NCBI RefSeq assembly: GCF_050717635.1
Contig: NZ_JBOITO010000041.1
Span: 1 to 64,000 of the forward strand
Direction of reading: 5' to 3'
Length of the DNA stretch: 64,000 nt
Source: Clostridium_AD sp050717635
GTDB lineage: Bacteria; Bacillota; Clostridia; Clostridiales; Clostridiaceae
Part shown: piece after piece, positions 18,357 through 27,987 of the stretch
Layout of the letters: every line of letters starts with the position of its first letter
Position numbering within the stretch: the stretch's first letter is position 1
Position numbers and translations under genes: made by a program
The notes under the pieces: generated by a model
The model's input: the letters and a program-made list of their open reading frames with translations, nothing else
What the model was told of the DNA's origin: nothing
The model's database searches: none

Positions 18357-19715
18357 TTATGAATCCAACAGATCCTGCATATCTCTTTTCTTCATATCTT
18401 TTGCATACCAAAAGAATAGACCAAAGAAACCAATTAGTGAAGCAAGACCAACTACATCTCCATGTATTATATTTAATCCATGAGCAAGTGCCCATCTCAA
18501 TTCAGGCATTTCCACACCGAAGAAAGCAATAAACTGTCCTGCTGGAATTTCTATAGTTCCTACTGCTTTTGCAAGACTTGTTGTAATAGGTGCAATGCTT
18601 GTAGCAACTAATAAATACATTGGTGTTGCTATTAAACCAAGAATAATCATTCTAATTAAATTTCCACCCGTTACAACTAATGCAGGTACAACAACAATTA
18701 TATTAACAATACCTGCTAAAGGAATAACATTGTTTACGCCTGCTTTAGACATTAATACAGCAATAACTAATTCAAAAGGAACTAATATAATTGCAGCAAC
18801 CCATATTTCTGCTTGTCCTGCCATAAAAGGCCAGTCAAGACCAATATAAATTTCTCTGCCTTTAAATCTTTTCTTCATGAAAGTACCTGCAGCATCAGCT
18901 ATTGGTGCAAGTGCCTGCATAAATAATTTTGCTACCATTGGGAAAAGAACAAGAGCCGTAGCAACTTGCATTGCTGTATTTAAAATTCCTTTAAGATCAA
19001 ATCCACCAAACATGGCTATTAAAGCACCAACTATAAATCCCATGACACTATTTTCACCAAATACGCCTATCTTCTCCTTCATTTGTTGCGCATTTACATT
19101 GATCTTATTTATCCCTGGCACAAAATCTAACAGTCTATTTATAGGTGCAAGTACAGCTGCTTGAATTAACATAGGGTGAGTGCATGCAACACCAGGTATT
19201 TTTGTAATTTTATATATTTGCTTTTGGGTTATATCGCCACTTTTAAGTTCAACAATGATTTGTATTATTACAGCAACAAATGCTAGTGGTATACTTCCAG
19301 TTACTGATGCAACCAAAGTTGCTGTAAAAATCTTACCCCAAACATTCCAAAGATCTACATTCAAACAATCAGTCCATTTTAAAGCTAACATAAGTACATT
19401 TATACCTATTTGAATAGGAAATACAGCCAGTGCATAAGGCCAAGCCCATGCTATTGCCGCCATTGGAGCCCACCCAACGTCTATTGCAGATAAATTAATA
19501 CCTGTGTTTTCAACAAATGCACTAGCTGCAGGGCTAATAGAATTAAACATAAATCCTAAAATTATATTCATACCAGTAAATGCTACTCCTAATGTTATTC
19601 CAGCTATTATTGCTCTTTTAGGTTTCATTTTAATAGTCAAGCCAAGTATTATCATAACCATCGGTAAAAATATAGCTGAACCTAAACTTAATATATACTT
19701 TACTACTGAACTCAT
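18357..19715 (-). CDS. PTS galactitol-type permease, EIIC component
   Basis: A 452-residue membrane protein of the EIIC-GAT family, about ten to twelve hydrophobic segments, with the typical opening LSLGSAIFLPMVMIILGL and the internal stretch IYIGLDWPFMAGQAEIW. It forms the sugar channel with the EIIB and EIIA encoded just upstream. RBS AGGGGGAAAAG. Galactitol-type permeases also carry other polyols and sugars. Confidence 0.9.
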   Translation of the reverse strand: MSSVVKYILSLGSAIFLPMVMIILGLTIKMKPKRAIIAGITLGVAFTGMNIILGFMFNSISPAASAFVENTGINLSAIDVGWAPMAAIAWAWPYALAVFPIQIGINVLMLALKWTDCLNVDLWNVWGKIFTATLVASVTGSIPLAFVAVIIQIIVELKSGDITQKQIYKITKIPGVACTHPMLIQAAVLAPINRLLDFVPGINKINVNAQQMKEKIGVFGENSVMGFIVGALIAMFGGFDLKGILNTAMQVATALVLFPMVAKLFMQALAPIADAAGTFMKKRFKGREIYIGLDWPFMAGQAEIWVAAIILVPFELVIAVLMSKAGVNNVIPLAGIVNIIVVVPALVVTGGNLIRMIILGLIATPMYLLVATSIAPITTSLAKAVGTIEIPAGQFIAFFGVEMPELRWALAHGLNIIHGDVVGLASLIGFFGLFFWYAKDMKKRDMQDLLDS

Positions 19716-19778
19716 ATCTTTTCCCCCTATTAAATTGACTTTATATTCCTGTGTATCAAAGGTAACGAGATTTTTTTA

Positions 19779-20066
19779 TCATTTACACATTTCCTTAAGT
19801 TTATCAAACTCTTCATCAATTCCAATACCAGTTAAGAATGGTATTCCACTTAGTGTTGGTTTTCCCCAATCCTTTAAACCAGTTTGGACAATAGAAACAT
19901 AAATATCACACTGGTCTATAATACTTTCAAGAGATTTAATATCAACCGCATCAACGTTTACATTAAGTCCTTCATCTTCACACATACTTTCAATTTTAGA
20001 AGCAACAGTTTGTGAAGTAGCAACTCCTGATCCACATGCAACAATAATATTTTTTCTTTTACTCAT
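19779..20066 (-). CDS. PTS galactitol-type EIIB phosphotransfer protein
   Basis: A 95-residue EIIB of the GAT family with the phosphorylated cysteine in IIVACGSGVATSQT near residue 11. GAGGAGG precedes the ATG. It relays phosphate from EIIA to the sugar bound by EIIC. Length is typical. Confidence 0.9.
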   Translation of the reverse strand: MSKRKNIIVACGSGVATSQTVASKIESMCEDEGLNVNVDAVDIKSLESIIDQCDIYVSIVQTGLKDWGKPTLSGIPFLTGIGIDEEFDKLKEMCK

Positions 20067-20107
20067 AATAAAATCCTCCTCTTATTTTTAGTTTTAATTA
20101 TTAACAG

Positions 20108-20575
20108 CTAAGATACAATTTGAGATAATTTATCTATCACCTCTTTCGTAGTTGTTGAATTATAAATGCTAAGTAATTTATCTTTATCAGAAAAAATCGA
20201 CATCAACTTACCTAATGTTTGTACTTGACGACTTGGATTTTTAATAGCAAGCATAAATATTAATTTCGCTTCAACATCGTTAACTCCACCCCCCATTTCT
20301 TTAAAACTAACTGCTTTGTTTAATAATGCAACAAGAATAGCCGGTTTCTCAACATGAATTGCATCAGTATGAGGTATTGCTACTTTTACACCAGCAGTGT
20401 TTAATCCCGTCGGATAAATTATTTCTCTTTGTAAAACTCCTTCAGCAAAGGAATCCTTTACATAACCTTGCTCTCTTAATATTTTTGACATGTTTTTCAA
20501 TAGTTCTTCTTTACTTTCTGCCTCGTAATTAAGTAAAATCAATTTTTCATGAAATAAAATCTCTTTTTCATCCAT
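20108..20575 (-). CDS. PTS EIIA domain protein (fructose/mannitol/galactitol type)
   Basis: A 155-residue EIIA of the PTS_EIIA_2 family: active-site histidine in GVKVAIPHTDAIHV, about residue 70. AAAGGAGC sits before the ATG at 20575, so the upstream in-frame ATG at 20647 is rejected; the region between holds the sigma-54 promoter. It is the first gene of the operon IIA-IIB-IIC-aldolase-DhaK-DhaL. Confidence 0.9.
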   Translation of the reverse strand: MDEKEILFHEKLILLNYEAESKEELLKNMSKILREQGYVKDSFAEGVLQREIIYPTGLNTAGVKVAIPHTDAIHVEKPAILVALLNKAVSFKEMGGGVNDVEAKLIFMLAIKNPSRQVQTLGKLMSIFSDKDKLLSIYNSTTTKEVIDKLSQIVS

Positions 20576-20620
20576 AATTATATGCTCCTTTACTAAATGT
20601 TCTATCTGTATATATTTCAA

Positions 20621-20637
20621 AGCAAGTCTTATGCCAA
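20621..20637 (-). promoter_or_regulatory. Sigma-54 (-24/-12) promoter of the PTS operon
   Basis: On the minus strand TTGGCATAAGACTTGCT matches TTGGCAC-N5-TTGCT with GG and GC exactly ten bases apart. It lies about 45 bases upstream of the EIIA start and faces the operon. The divergent gene encodes a GAFTGA-containing LevR-like activator, which fits. Confidence 0.88.
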
Positions 20638-20681
20638 CATAGTGCATAATACTTTAAACCTGCTGTTTTCTTAATTGTTGT

Positions 20682-20725
20682 AAAAAAACATGCACTAAAA
20701 TTATAAATTAATTTTAGTGCATGTC
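20682..20725 (-). terminator. Terminator of the PHP-domain gene
   Basis: Arms ACATGCACTAAAATTA (from 20725 on the minus strand) and their complement ending at 20689, then seven T. It lies between the PHP gene stop and the sigma-54 promoter, so it isolates the PTS operon from read-through. Its TAGTGCAT core also occurs at about 20640 beside the promoter. Confidence 0.8.
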
Positions 20726-20764
20726 CTTTGTTTGAATATTGTATACATTGTGAATATTATTTAA

Positions 20765-21625
20765 CTACTTGTTATTAATCTTTTCTAAGATGTTTTCATA
20801 TACACTGTGTGGAATAAAGAAATTACCAGTTCCTGTTCCTAGATTTATTGCAGGTCTGTTTAAACCATGAAAGTCTGTTCCTCCTGAAGGTATTAGATTA
20901 TATTTATTAATTAAGTAGTCTAAATAATCAATATTTTCTTTACTGTAAGAAGGATAATATCTCTCTATTCCATTAAGTCCTAATGTTATTAAGTATTTTA
21001 TATGCTCTTCCATTTGAACTTTGCTAAGCCCTTGCAATCCTATTCTTTTATTATAATGTGCTAAAAAAGATAGCCCGCCTGATTTTTTAATAATTTCTAT
21101 AGTTTCTTTAACTTTAATTAATTCATCCTTAGCATACGCAATTGGATCCAAGTATTTGTCCCAAATATCTTGTGCATTATTACTTATACCACTTTGAATA
21201 AAATATTTATGTATATCATACCTATCTAAATATTTATTTAAAGAATTCTTTTTTAATACATCAATATCTATATAAATGCCTTTTGTCTCTAATATTTTAA
21301 GTATACTTTCTACACTTGCCTGTCTTGCTTTTTTCATCCTAGTGTAAACTTTTAGAAATTCCACATTATTTGTATCAATACCTAATCCAATAATATGAAG
21401 TATCCTTCCATCCTCATACAGTGAACTTATTTCTATTCCCTTAAGAAAATCAATATTATATTTTAAGGCTTCCTCCTCTGCTTCATGAATTCCATCTATG
21501 TTATCGTGATCTGTCAAAGCAATTGCTTTAACTCCTTTTTTAAATGCAAGTTGTATTATTTCTTTAGGACTGTATGTACCATCAGACATATATGAATGCA
21601 CATGTAAATCAATATTATAACTCAT
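20765..21625 (-). CDS. PHP-domain phosphoesterase (RNase AM/TrpH-like)
   Basis: A 286-residue PHP protein: metal ligands in DLHVHSYMSDGT and LTDHDNIDG, E in KGIEIS, and the late ligands in GGTDFHG. The family includes YciV/TrpH, a 5'-3' exoribonuclease and 3',5'-nucleoside bisphosphatase. GGAGGCG before the ATG at 21625 sets the start rather than the upstream ATGs at 21643-21646. It stands alone. Confidence 0.85.
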   Translation of the reverse strand: MSYNIDLHVHSYMSDGTYSPKEIIQLAFKKGVKAIALTDHDNIDGIHEAEEEALKYNIDFLKGIEISSLYEDGRILHIIGLGIDTNNVEFLKVYTRMKKARQASVESILKILETKGIYIDIDVLKKNSLNKYLDRYDIHKYFIQSGISNNAQDIWDKYLDPIAYAKDELIKVKETIEIIKKSGGLSFLAHYNKRIGLQGLSKVQMEEHIKYLITLGLNGIERYYPSYSKENIDYLDYLINKYNLIPSGGTDFHGLNRPAINLGTGTGNFFIPHSVYENILEKINNK

Positions 21626-21746
21626 TAAATCGCCTCCACACATCAATATGTATTATTATACTTCATTTTTTATGTTTATCAATTTAAAATATACCATTGC
21701 TTTTTTCTAAATGATGTAATATTATTATTAAAAAGGAGGCATAATT

Positions 21747-21965
21747 ATGAAAATTGTTTTCTGGTATGTAATCGTTGTGATTGATGTTTCTCTCCTAATC
21801 ATGTCATTTATTTATAATAATATTTTCTTAACAATATTGTCTTTTATAATTGCTTTAGTACTTAATAAGTTTAAAAATATTATTCCTATTCCTAAGTTAT
21901 TTCAAAATTTAAATATAATATCCAATAAAAATAAAAAATCTAATAAAAAAAATATTGGTGGGTGA
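21747..21965 (+). CDS. Small two-helix membrane protein upstream of the LevR-like gene
   Basis: The 72-residue product has two hydrophobic segments (residues 3-24 and 26-45) and a basic Lys/Asn-rich tail. AAAAGGAGGCA is perfectly placed before the ATG, so it is likely translated. It overlaps or touches the regulator gene downstream. No family recognised. Confidence 0.65.
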   Translation: MKIVFWYVIVVIDVSLLIMSFIYNNIFLTILSFIIALVLNKFKNIIPIPKLFQNLNIISNKNKKSNKKNIGG

Positions 21966-21970
21966 ATTTC

Positions 21971-24526
21971 TTGAAAAATATTGATATTGTTTTCAAATAT
22001 ATATCAGAAAAAATCACAATAGATAATATGGTTGATTCCATAAAAAATCATAATACCTATGGAGTAGATGCTGCTGAAATACAAGAATATTTAAATATAG
22101 TCAGAAACAACGCCAGTACTATATTAAGTGAACTATGGAAAACATCAAAACTAGTAAAAATAAATAGTAGACCTGTGACTTTCGTGCCAAAAACCATTAT
22201 TGAGGCTCTTAATGTAGGCAATACTAAACTTTTAAACAATACATTTACAACTACTGAATTAGAAAGTTTTATTAATAATATAAAAACAGAGAATATCCCA
22301 AATGATCCCTTCCAACATTTAATAGGGAGTACTAATAGTCTTTTAACTCAAATAGGTCAAGCTAAAGCAGCTGTCATATATCCACCTAAAGGTCTTCACA
22401 CCTTAATTTTAGGTGAAAGTGGAGTTGGGAAAACTACCTTTGCTCATGCCATGTATGAATTTGGAAAATCTAAAAAAGACCTTTCCGAAAGCATTTTCCC
22501 CTTTATATCTTTTAATTGTTCTGACTATTTTAACAATCCACAGTTGCTATTATCACAATTATTTGGTCACTGTAAAGGTGCATTTACAGGTGCTGAAAAA
22601 GAAAACATTGGTTTAGTTGAAAAAGCCAATAACGGAATACTATTTCTTGATGAAATTCATAGACTACTCCATGAGGGACAAGAAATGCTTTTTAATCTTA
22701 TGGACAAAGGAGAATATCACCGGTTAGGTGAAGCTGGAAAAAAAAGAAAAAGTAATATATTAATTATAGCTGCTACCACTGAAAATCCAAGCGGTACACT
22801 TTTGTCTACATTTTTGAGAAGAATCCCTGTACTTATAACTCTCCCCCTTTTCGCACAAAAAGATATCAGTGAAAAAATAGAAATAATTGAAAGTTTATTT
22901 TCATATGAATCAATAAATTTGAATATGAAAATTAGAGTTTCACCTGAAGTGCTTAAAGCTCTTGCCCTATATGAATTCAAATTAGGTAATATAGGTCAGT
23001 TAAAATCTGAAATAAGACTTCTTTGTGCAAAATTTTTTCTTGAACATCTTCAAAGCAACCAGGAACTTATTATAGAATTTAAAATGTTGGATAAAGAATT
23101 ACGAGATTTTGTTTTTAATTATAATAATATAAGCGATGATGTTAAAACATATTTAAATATGTTTACAGAAAACCTTATTATATCTCCTTCTTCTGGTAAT
23201 GATTATCAACCTAGTAAGTCAAAAAAGGATATCTATGAACTTATAATTAAAAAAGTTGATGATTTGAAACTTAAGGGACTTGCTAAAGAATCAATTGACC
23301 TAGAAATAAGCACTCTAATTGAGAATCATTTTAGTAATGTAATGAAAACTTTTAATTCAAACAGGTTAAATATAGATCAATTATATAAACTTGTTTCTAA
23401 AGATATCGCAGATGCATCTGCTAAGCTAATAATTATTGCACAACAGGAACTTTCTACTAAGTTTAACAATAAATTTATTTTTGCATTTGCATTTCATTTA
23501 CAATCCCTTTTGAAAAGAATTGCAGATAAAAAACCCATCGTAAACCCTAATGTCTTAAAAATAAAAAAGGACCATCCCGAAGAATTTAGGGTTGCAAAGG
23601 TATTAGTCAATCTATTAAATGAGAAATTTAATGTTATTATTCCTGAAGATGAGAAAGGTTTTCTTACCATATTATTGGCAAATAATAAATTAGATGTTAT
23701 AAAACCAAGTAATATTGGACTTATTGTTTCATGTCATGGTGATAGTACCGCATCTAGTATGTCTAATGTAGCAAATTCACTTTTAAATACGGATTTAGTT
23801 AAGGCAATTGATATGCCTCTTGATGTTAATATAACTGAAACTTACAATAGGATAAAAACTACGGCATTAGCCATTAATAAAGGTAACGGTATTCTTTTTC
23901 TTGTAGATATGGGGTCTTTAGGTAACTTAGGTAAAAAGCTTATGAATGAAACGGGAATTAAAATCAAAACTATAGCCAATGTATCCACTCTTCTAGTTAT
24001 AGAATCACTAAGAAACATATTATACAAAGATTCTACTCTTGAAGATATTTACGCCTCTTTGATTAATAAAGATATACCCTACTTTCCAATAAACAAACTT
24101 TTAGATGAAAGCTTCCAGAAACAATTCATAAAATTTTTAGATACAAATACAAGTACTAAAAACGAAACTACTAACGATAATAAAAGTGTTTACGAAACTT
24201 CTAAGGAAATGCTTGAGCAATATGTTAAATATATAAATCCAAAACTAGCTATAATAAATATAAACAAATTTATTGAAGCTATTAAATTAAATTATAATAG
24301 TGAACATCAAGATGATATTATTGATTTTATAGTTCACCTTGGCTGCATGTTAGACCGGTGTATACATAAAGATATTGTAATATTTGAAAATATAGATGAT
24401 TTTAAAAAAATTCACATTAATCAGTTTCAACAAATAAAGCAGGCTGCAAGTATTCTTGAAAAAGAATATACAATCAATATTAATGATGCTGAGCTATGTT
24501 ATATTATAAAAATTATAAACAGATAA
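21971..24526 (+). CDS. LevR-like sigma-54-dependent PTS-regulated activator
   Basis: A protein of about 851 residues. Order: N-terminal winged-helix-like region; AAA+ domain with Walker A GESGVGKTT (about residue 150), GAFTGA loop for sigma-54 contact, and Walker B ILFLDEIHRL; a PRD; an EIIA-mannose-like domain with a candidate phospho-histidine in VSCHGDSTASS; and a C-terminal PRD. This is the LevR/MtlR-like layout in which PTS phosphorylation tunes activity. The TTG at 21971 follows GGTGGG at good spacing; a GTG at 21962 is the alternative. It is divergent from the PTS operon carrying the sigma-54 promoter. Confidence 0.88.
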   Translation: MKNIDIVFKYISEKITIDNMVDSIKNHNTYGVDAAEIQEYLNIVRNNASTILSELWKTSKLVKINSRPVTFVPKTIIEALNVGNTKLLNNTFTTTELESFINNIKTENIPNDPFQHLIGSTNSLLTQIGQAKAAVIYPPKGLHTLILGESGVGKTTFAHAMYEFGKSKKDLSESIFPFISFNCSDYFNNPQLLLSQLFGHCKGAFTGAEKENIGLVEKANNGILFLDEIHRLLHEGQEMLFNLMDKGEYHRLGEAGKKRKSNILIIAATTENPSGTLLSTFLRRIPVLITLPLFAQKDISEKIEIIESLFSYESINLNMKIRVSPEVLKALALYEFKLGNIGQLKSEIRLLCAKFFLEHLQSNQELIIEFKMLDKELRDFVFNYNNISDDVKTYLNMFTENLIISPSSGNDYQPSKSKKDIYELIIKKVDDLKLKGLAKESIDLEISTLIENHFSNVMKTFNSNRLNIDQLYKLVSKDIADASAKLIIIAQQELSTKFNNKFIFAFAFHLQSLLKRIADKKPIVNPNVLKIKKDHPEEFRVAKVLVNLLNEKFNVIIPEDEKGFLTILLANNKLDVIKPSNIGLIVSCHGDSTASSMSNVANSLLNTDLVKAIDMPLDVNITETYNRIKTTALAINKGNGILFLVDMGSLGNLGKKLMNETGIKIKTIANVSTLLVIESLRNILYKDSTLEDIYASLINKDIPYFPINKLLDESFQKQFIKFLDTNTSTKNETTNDNKSVYETSKEMLEQYVKYINPKLAIININKFIEAIKLNYNSEHQDDIIDFIVHLGCMLDRCIHKDIVIFENIDDFKKIHINQFQQIKQAASILEKEYTININDAELCYIIKIINR

Positions 24527-24551
24527 CTGTAAGTTATTCTACTTGCTCAGT

Positions 24552-24597
24552 GCATAAAAGAACTCCCCTGCCAAAGGCTATGGGAGTTCTTTTATGC
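24552..24597 (+). terminator. Terminator after the LevR-like gene
   Basis: Sixteen-base arms GCATAAAAGAACTCCC (24552-24567) and GGGAGTTCTTTTATGC (24582-24597). The T-rich part is inside the right arm. Confidence 0.75.
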
Positions 24598-24727
24598 TTG
24601 TAAATACAAAAGTTCACAATTATTGTTTCTAGACGCAAGCCTTATAGAATAAACTGAAAATAATTTTTAACTTTTATTGCAATTCACTTATGGTTTCTTT
24701 AAAAAGCACAACTTTAGAAACATTATA

Positions 24728-24756
24728 TTGCAAATTATCTTATATTATGATAAAAT
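24728..24756 (+). promoter_or_regulatory. Putative sigma-A promoter of hppA
   Basis: TTGCAA (24728-24733), 17-base spacer, TAAAAT (24751-24756), 33 bases before the hppA start. Confidence 0.55.
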
Positions 24757-24789
24757 ATTTTTGTTTAATGAATGAGGAGGAATGGAAAA

Positions 24790-26811
24790 ATGAACAATAG
24801 TTATTATATAAGCATTGCTTGTGGTATCGTTTCACTTTTGTGTGCATTTTTATTAGCCAAAGGTGTCACTAAGGAAAGTACTGGTAACGATAGGATGAAA
24901 GAAATAGCAGGGTACATAGAAGAAGGTGCTATGGCATTCTTAAAAAGAGAGTATACTTACCTTGCTATCTTTATTTCAGTAGTCGCTCCCTTAATATTAA
25001 TTTTCATAAACTGGCAAACAGCAGTTTGTTTCATTGCAGGAGCAATTTTTTCTATTTTAGCAGGTTATTTTGGAATGAAAGTTGCTACTAAAGCTAATGT
25101 TAGAACAGCTGAGGCAGCAAGACATGGACAAGAGAAGGCTCTTCAAATTGCTTTTTCAGGTGGAGCTGTAATGGGTTTATCTGTTGTAGGACTAGGAATA
25201 GTTGGACTCGGAATTTTATACATAATATTTAATAACAACGTAGATTTTTTAACAGGCTTTGGACTCGGAGCTAGTTCTATAGCTTTATTCGCTCGTGTGG
25301 GCGGTGGAATATATACTAAAGCAGCAGACGTTGGAGCTGACTTAGTTGGTAAAGTTGAAATAGGAATCCCAGAAGATGATCCAAGAAACCCAGCAGTAAT
25401 AGCAGATAACGTTGGAGATAATGTAGGAGACGTAGCTGGCATGGGTGCCGACCTATTTGAATCATATGTTGGCTCTATAATATCAGCATTGACTTTAGGT
25501 TCATTATTATATAAAGATGGAACAGGCGCAGCATATCCTTTTGCTCTAGCTTCAATAGGGATTTTAGCATCTATTATAGGAGTATTTATAGCTAGAAAAG
25601 GAAAAAATAATAATCCTCAAAAAACCTTAGATACAGGTACTTATATTGGTGGAGGAATCGTAATTGTTTTTGCAGCTGTTTTAAGTAAATATATGTTCAA
25701 TGACTTTAAAGCATTTGTACCAATTGCTATAGGGTTAGCTGTTGGTATGATCATTGGTAAGATTACAGAAATATATACATCAGCAGAGTACAAACATGTA
25801 AAAAATATTGCATATCAATCTAAAACTGGTGCTGCCACAACAATTATATCAGGTTTGGCAGTAGGAATGAAATCAACAGTATATCCTATTATGTTTATAG
25901 CAGCAGGTGTTTTAGCATCTTATTATGCTATGGGAGGATACTCAAATACTCTTATGGGTTTATATGGCATTTCATTAGCCGCAGTAGGAATGTTGTCTAC
26001 TGCAGGATTAACAATAGCTGTTGATGCTTATGGTCCTATAGCAGATAATGCAGGTGGAATTGCAGAAATGTCAAAACTTCCAGCAAGTGTAAGAGAAGTA
26101 ACCGACAAACTAGATTCAGTTGGAAATACAACAGCTGCTATTGGCAAAGGTTTTGCCATAGGATCTGCAGCACTTACAGCTTTAGCGTTATTTGCATCAT
26201 ATGCACAAAAGGTTCAATTAACTGCTATTGATTTGCTACAACCTGTAACCTTAGTTGGATTACTTATAGGAGCTATGTTACCATTTTTATTTGGAGCTTT
26301 GACTATGGAATCAGTTAGTAAAGCTGCTAATGAAATGATCCGAGAGGTTAGAAGACAATTTAAAGTAATACCAGGTCTTATGGAAGGAACTGGTACTCCA
26401 GATTATAAAAAATGTGTAGACATATCTACAGCAGCAGCTTTAAAAGAAATGATATTACCAGGAATATTGGCTATTACTGTTCCACTAATTGTTGGAATGC
26501 TATTAGGGGCAGAAGCTTTAGGTGGTTTACTTGCAGGAACAGTAAGTAGTGGAGTTTTACTGGCAATATTTATGGCTAACTCAGGTGGCGCATGGGATAA
26601 TGCGAAGAAATTTATCGAAGTTGGAAATCACGGTGGAAAAGGCAGTGATTGTCATAAAGCCAGCGTTGTTGGAGATACTGTAGGTGATCCATTTAAGGAT
26701 ACTTCAGGCCCCTCAATGAATATACTTATAAAGCTTATGACTATAGTTTCATTAGTATTTGCACCAGTAATATTTCAATATGGTGGAATATTACTAAAAT
26801 TTCTAAAATAA
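24790..26811 (+). CDS. hppA: Membrane-bound ion-pumping pyrophosphatase
   Basis: A 673-residue M-PPase with about 16 membrane helices. The pyrophosphate site DVGADLVGKVE, the DNVGDNVGDVAGMGADLFES motif and the late DTVGDPFKDTSGPS are present. GNTTAAIGKG has Ala where potassium-independent enzymes carry Lys, indicating the K+-dependent subfamily, many of which pump sodium. The ATG at 24790 follows GAGGAGGAATGG; the earlier ATG at 24772 overlaps that site and is rejected. It couples pyrophosphate hydrolysis to ion export. Confidence 0.93.
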   Translation: MNNSYYISIACGIVSLLCAFLLAKGVTKESTGNDRMKEIAGYIEEGAMAFLKREYTYLAIFISVVAPLILIFINWQTAVCFIAGAIFSILAGYFGMKVATKANVRTAEAARHGQEKALQIAFSGGAVMGLSVVGLGIVGLGILYIIFNNNVDFLTGFGLGASSIALFARVGGGIYTKAADVGADLVGKVEIGIPEDDPRNPAVIADNVGDNVGDVAGMGADLFESYVGSIISALTLGSLLYKDGTGAAYPFALASIGILASIIGVFIARKGKNNNPQKTLDTGTYIGGGIVIVFAAVLSKYMFNDFKAFVPIAIGLAVGMIIGKITEIYTSAEYKHVKNIAYQSKTGAATTIISGLAVGMKSTVYPIMFIAAGVLASYYAMGGYSNTLMGLYGISLAAVGMLSTAGLTIAVDAYGPIADNAGGIAEMSKLPASVREVTDKLDSVGNTTAAIGKGFAIGSAALTALALFASYAQKVQLTAIDLLQPVTLVGLLIGAMLPFLFGALTMESVSKAANEMIREVRRQFKVIPGLMEGTGTPDYKKCVDISTAAALKEMILPGILAITVPLIVGMLLGAEALGGLLAGTVSSGVLLAIFMANSGGAWDNAKKFIEVGNHGGKGSDCHKASVVGDTVGDPFKDTSGPSMNILIKLMTIVSLVFAPVIFQYGGILLKFLK

Positions 26812-26820
26812 TTGAATACA

Positions 26821-26872
26821 AAAATGAGTAGGACTATTTTAAGTTTAAAATAGTCCTACTCATTTTTTTTAA
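26821..26872. terminator. Bidirectional terminator between hppA and the nitroreductase gene
   Basis: Arms of about 20 bases, AAAATGAGTAGGACTATTTT and its complement ending at 26866, followed by T-runs in both directions. Confidence 0.88.
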
Positions 26873-26879
26873 CAACAAT

Positions 26880-27719
26880 TTATACATTAGACCAGCTACA
26901 AATGTACTCCCAGTCATTTGGTGTATTTATATTTTTAATTTCTTGCCACCTGCCTTTTAACCCAAGTTCATTTGCAGATAGCTCAAAATGGCATTTGGCT
27001 ATGCCAATATCATTTTTTTGCATATCGTAACCAGTTACTCCATAGCCTTTTGTTCTGCAAAGGAAAAAGTGATATGCATTCTTATCTTTTATAATCCTCC
27101 AAGGTTGTTTATTTGAAGCAGAAGGTCCAAGTCTTACCATCTCTAATGGAACAGCATATTGTCCCTCACTCTCTTCTTTTAGTGGCACTAAACTATCTAC
27201 CTCAAAAAACAAGTCACTCCATGGTTTTCGTTTATTAGCACCAATAACTGCTCTCATAGCTGATTCAAAAAGTCTAGGCTTTTCTTTTTTTATTCCTACA
27301 GGAGAAACAATTGCTATGAATTCATTATAAGATAAACTCATATTTTGTTCAAAATTACCCTTATTAAAAGTTCCACCGAGCCAACATGTTTGAAGTCCCA
27401 AATCCGTTATATAGAGCACAATTTTTTCGAATAAATACCCAAATTCAAGTGCATCTTTTTCTTCTTTATCTAATATTCCAATAATAAATGAATTCGCACC
27501 TGATATAATACCATACGTCCCTAGTTTTTTTGCTTTCCCACCATCATTATCATTATTTTGTATAAATATAAACCTAACCCTTAACTTTGTTTCTTCATTA
27601 ATTTTTGTAATATAATCATTTATCTTTCTAATGGTTATACTTTCAATATTTCTTTGATCATATGACCTGCTTGATGTCCTCATCTTTATAAGTTCAATAA
27701 CTGACTTTTGAAATTCCAT
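26880..27719 (-). CDS. Nitroreductase-family protein (TM1586 type)
   Basis: A 279-residue flavin-fold protein with two similar halves: RTSSRSYDQRNIES near the N-terminus, GLQTCWLGGTFNKG, then RLGPSASNKQPWRII and the closing GLKGRWQEI. This fits the TM_1586 nitroreductase-like family (PF14512). AAAAGGAGCAATT before the ATG at 27719 fixes the start over the upstream ATG. Substrate unknown; NAD(P)H-dependent reduction is inferred from family only. Confidence 0.8.
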   Translation of the reverse strand: MEFQKSVIELIKMRTSSRSYDQRNIESITIRKINDYITKINEETKLRVRFIFIQNNDNDGGKAKKLGTYGIISGANSFIIGILDKEEKDALEFGYLFEKIVLYITDLGLQTCWLGGTFNKGNFEQNMSLSYNEFIAIVSPVGIKKEKPRLFESAMRAVIGANKRKPWSDLFFEVDSLVPLKEESEGQYAVPLEMVRLGPSASNKQPWRIIKDKNAYHFFLCRTKGYGVTGYDMQKNDIGIAKCHFELSANELGLKGRWQEIKNINTPNDWEYICSWSNV

Positions 27720-27987
27720 AATTGCTCCTTTTAAATTATTATTGAGTTTAGACAATTTAAATTATAATTTGTTTATATACTTATTATACATTAATTTAAA
27801 GTATAAGGAATATGATTATTTAAAAATGGATGCCCGCTGATATTCCAGCTGTAGAATAAGTGAGAGTATATGCAATCTAAAAGTTTTGTGCGGTATTTTA
27901 TTTAATTTATGATAAAATAAGATATATTGAGTGAAGTTTGGGTAATAATGACTGCTGCAGCTTTTGCTTATAATAAAATAGGATTAG

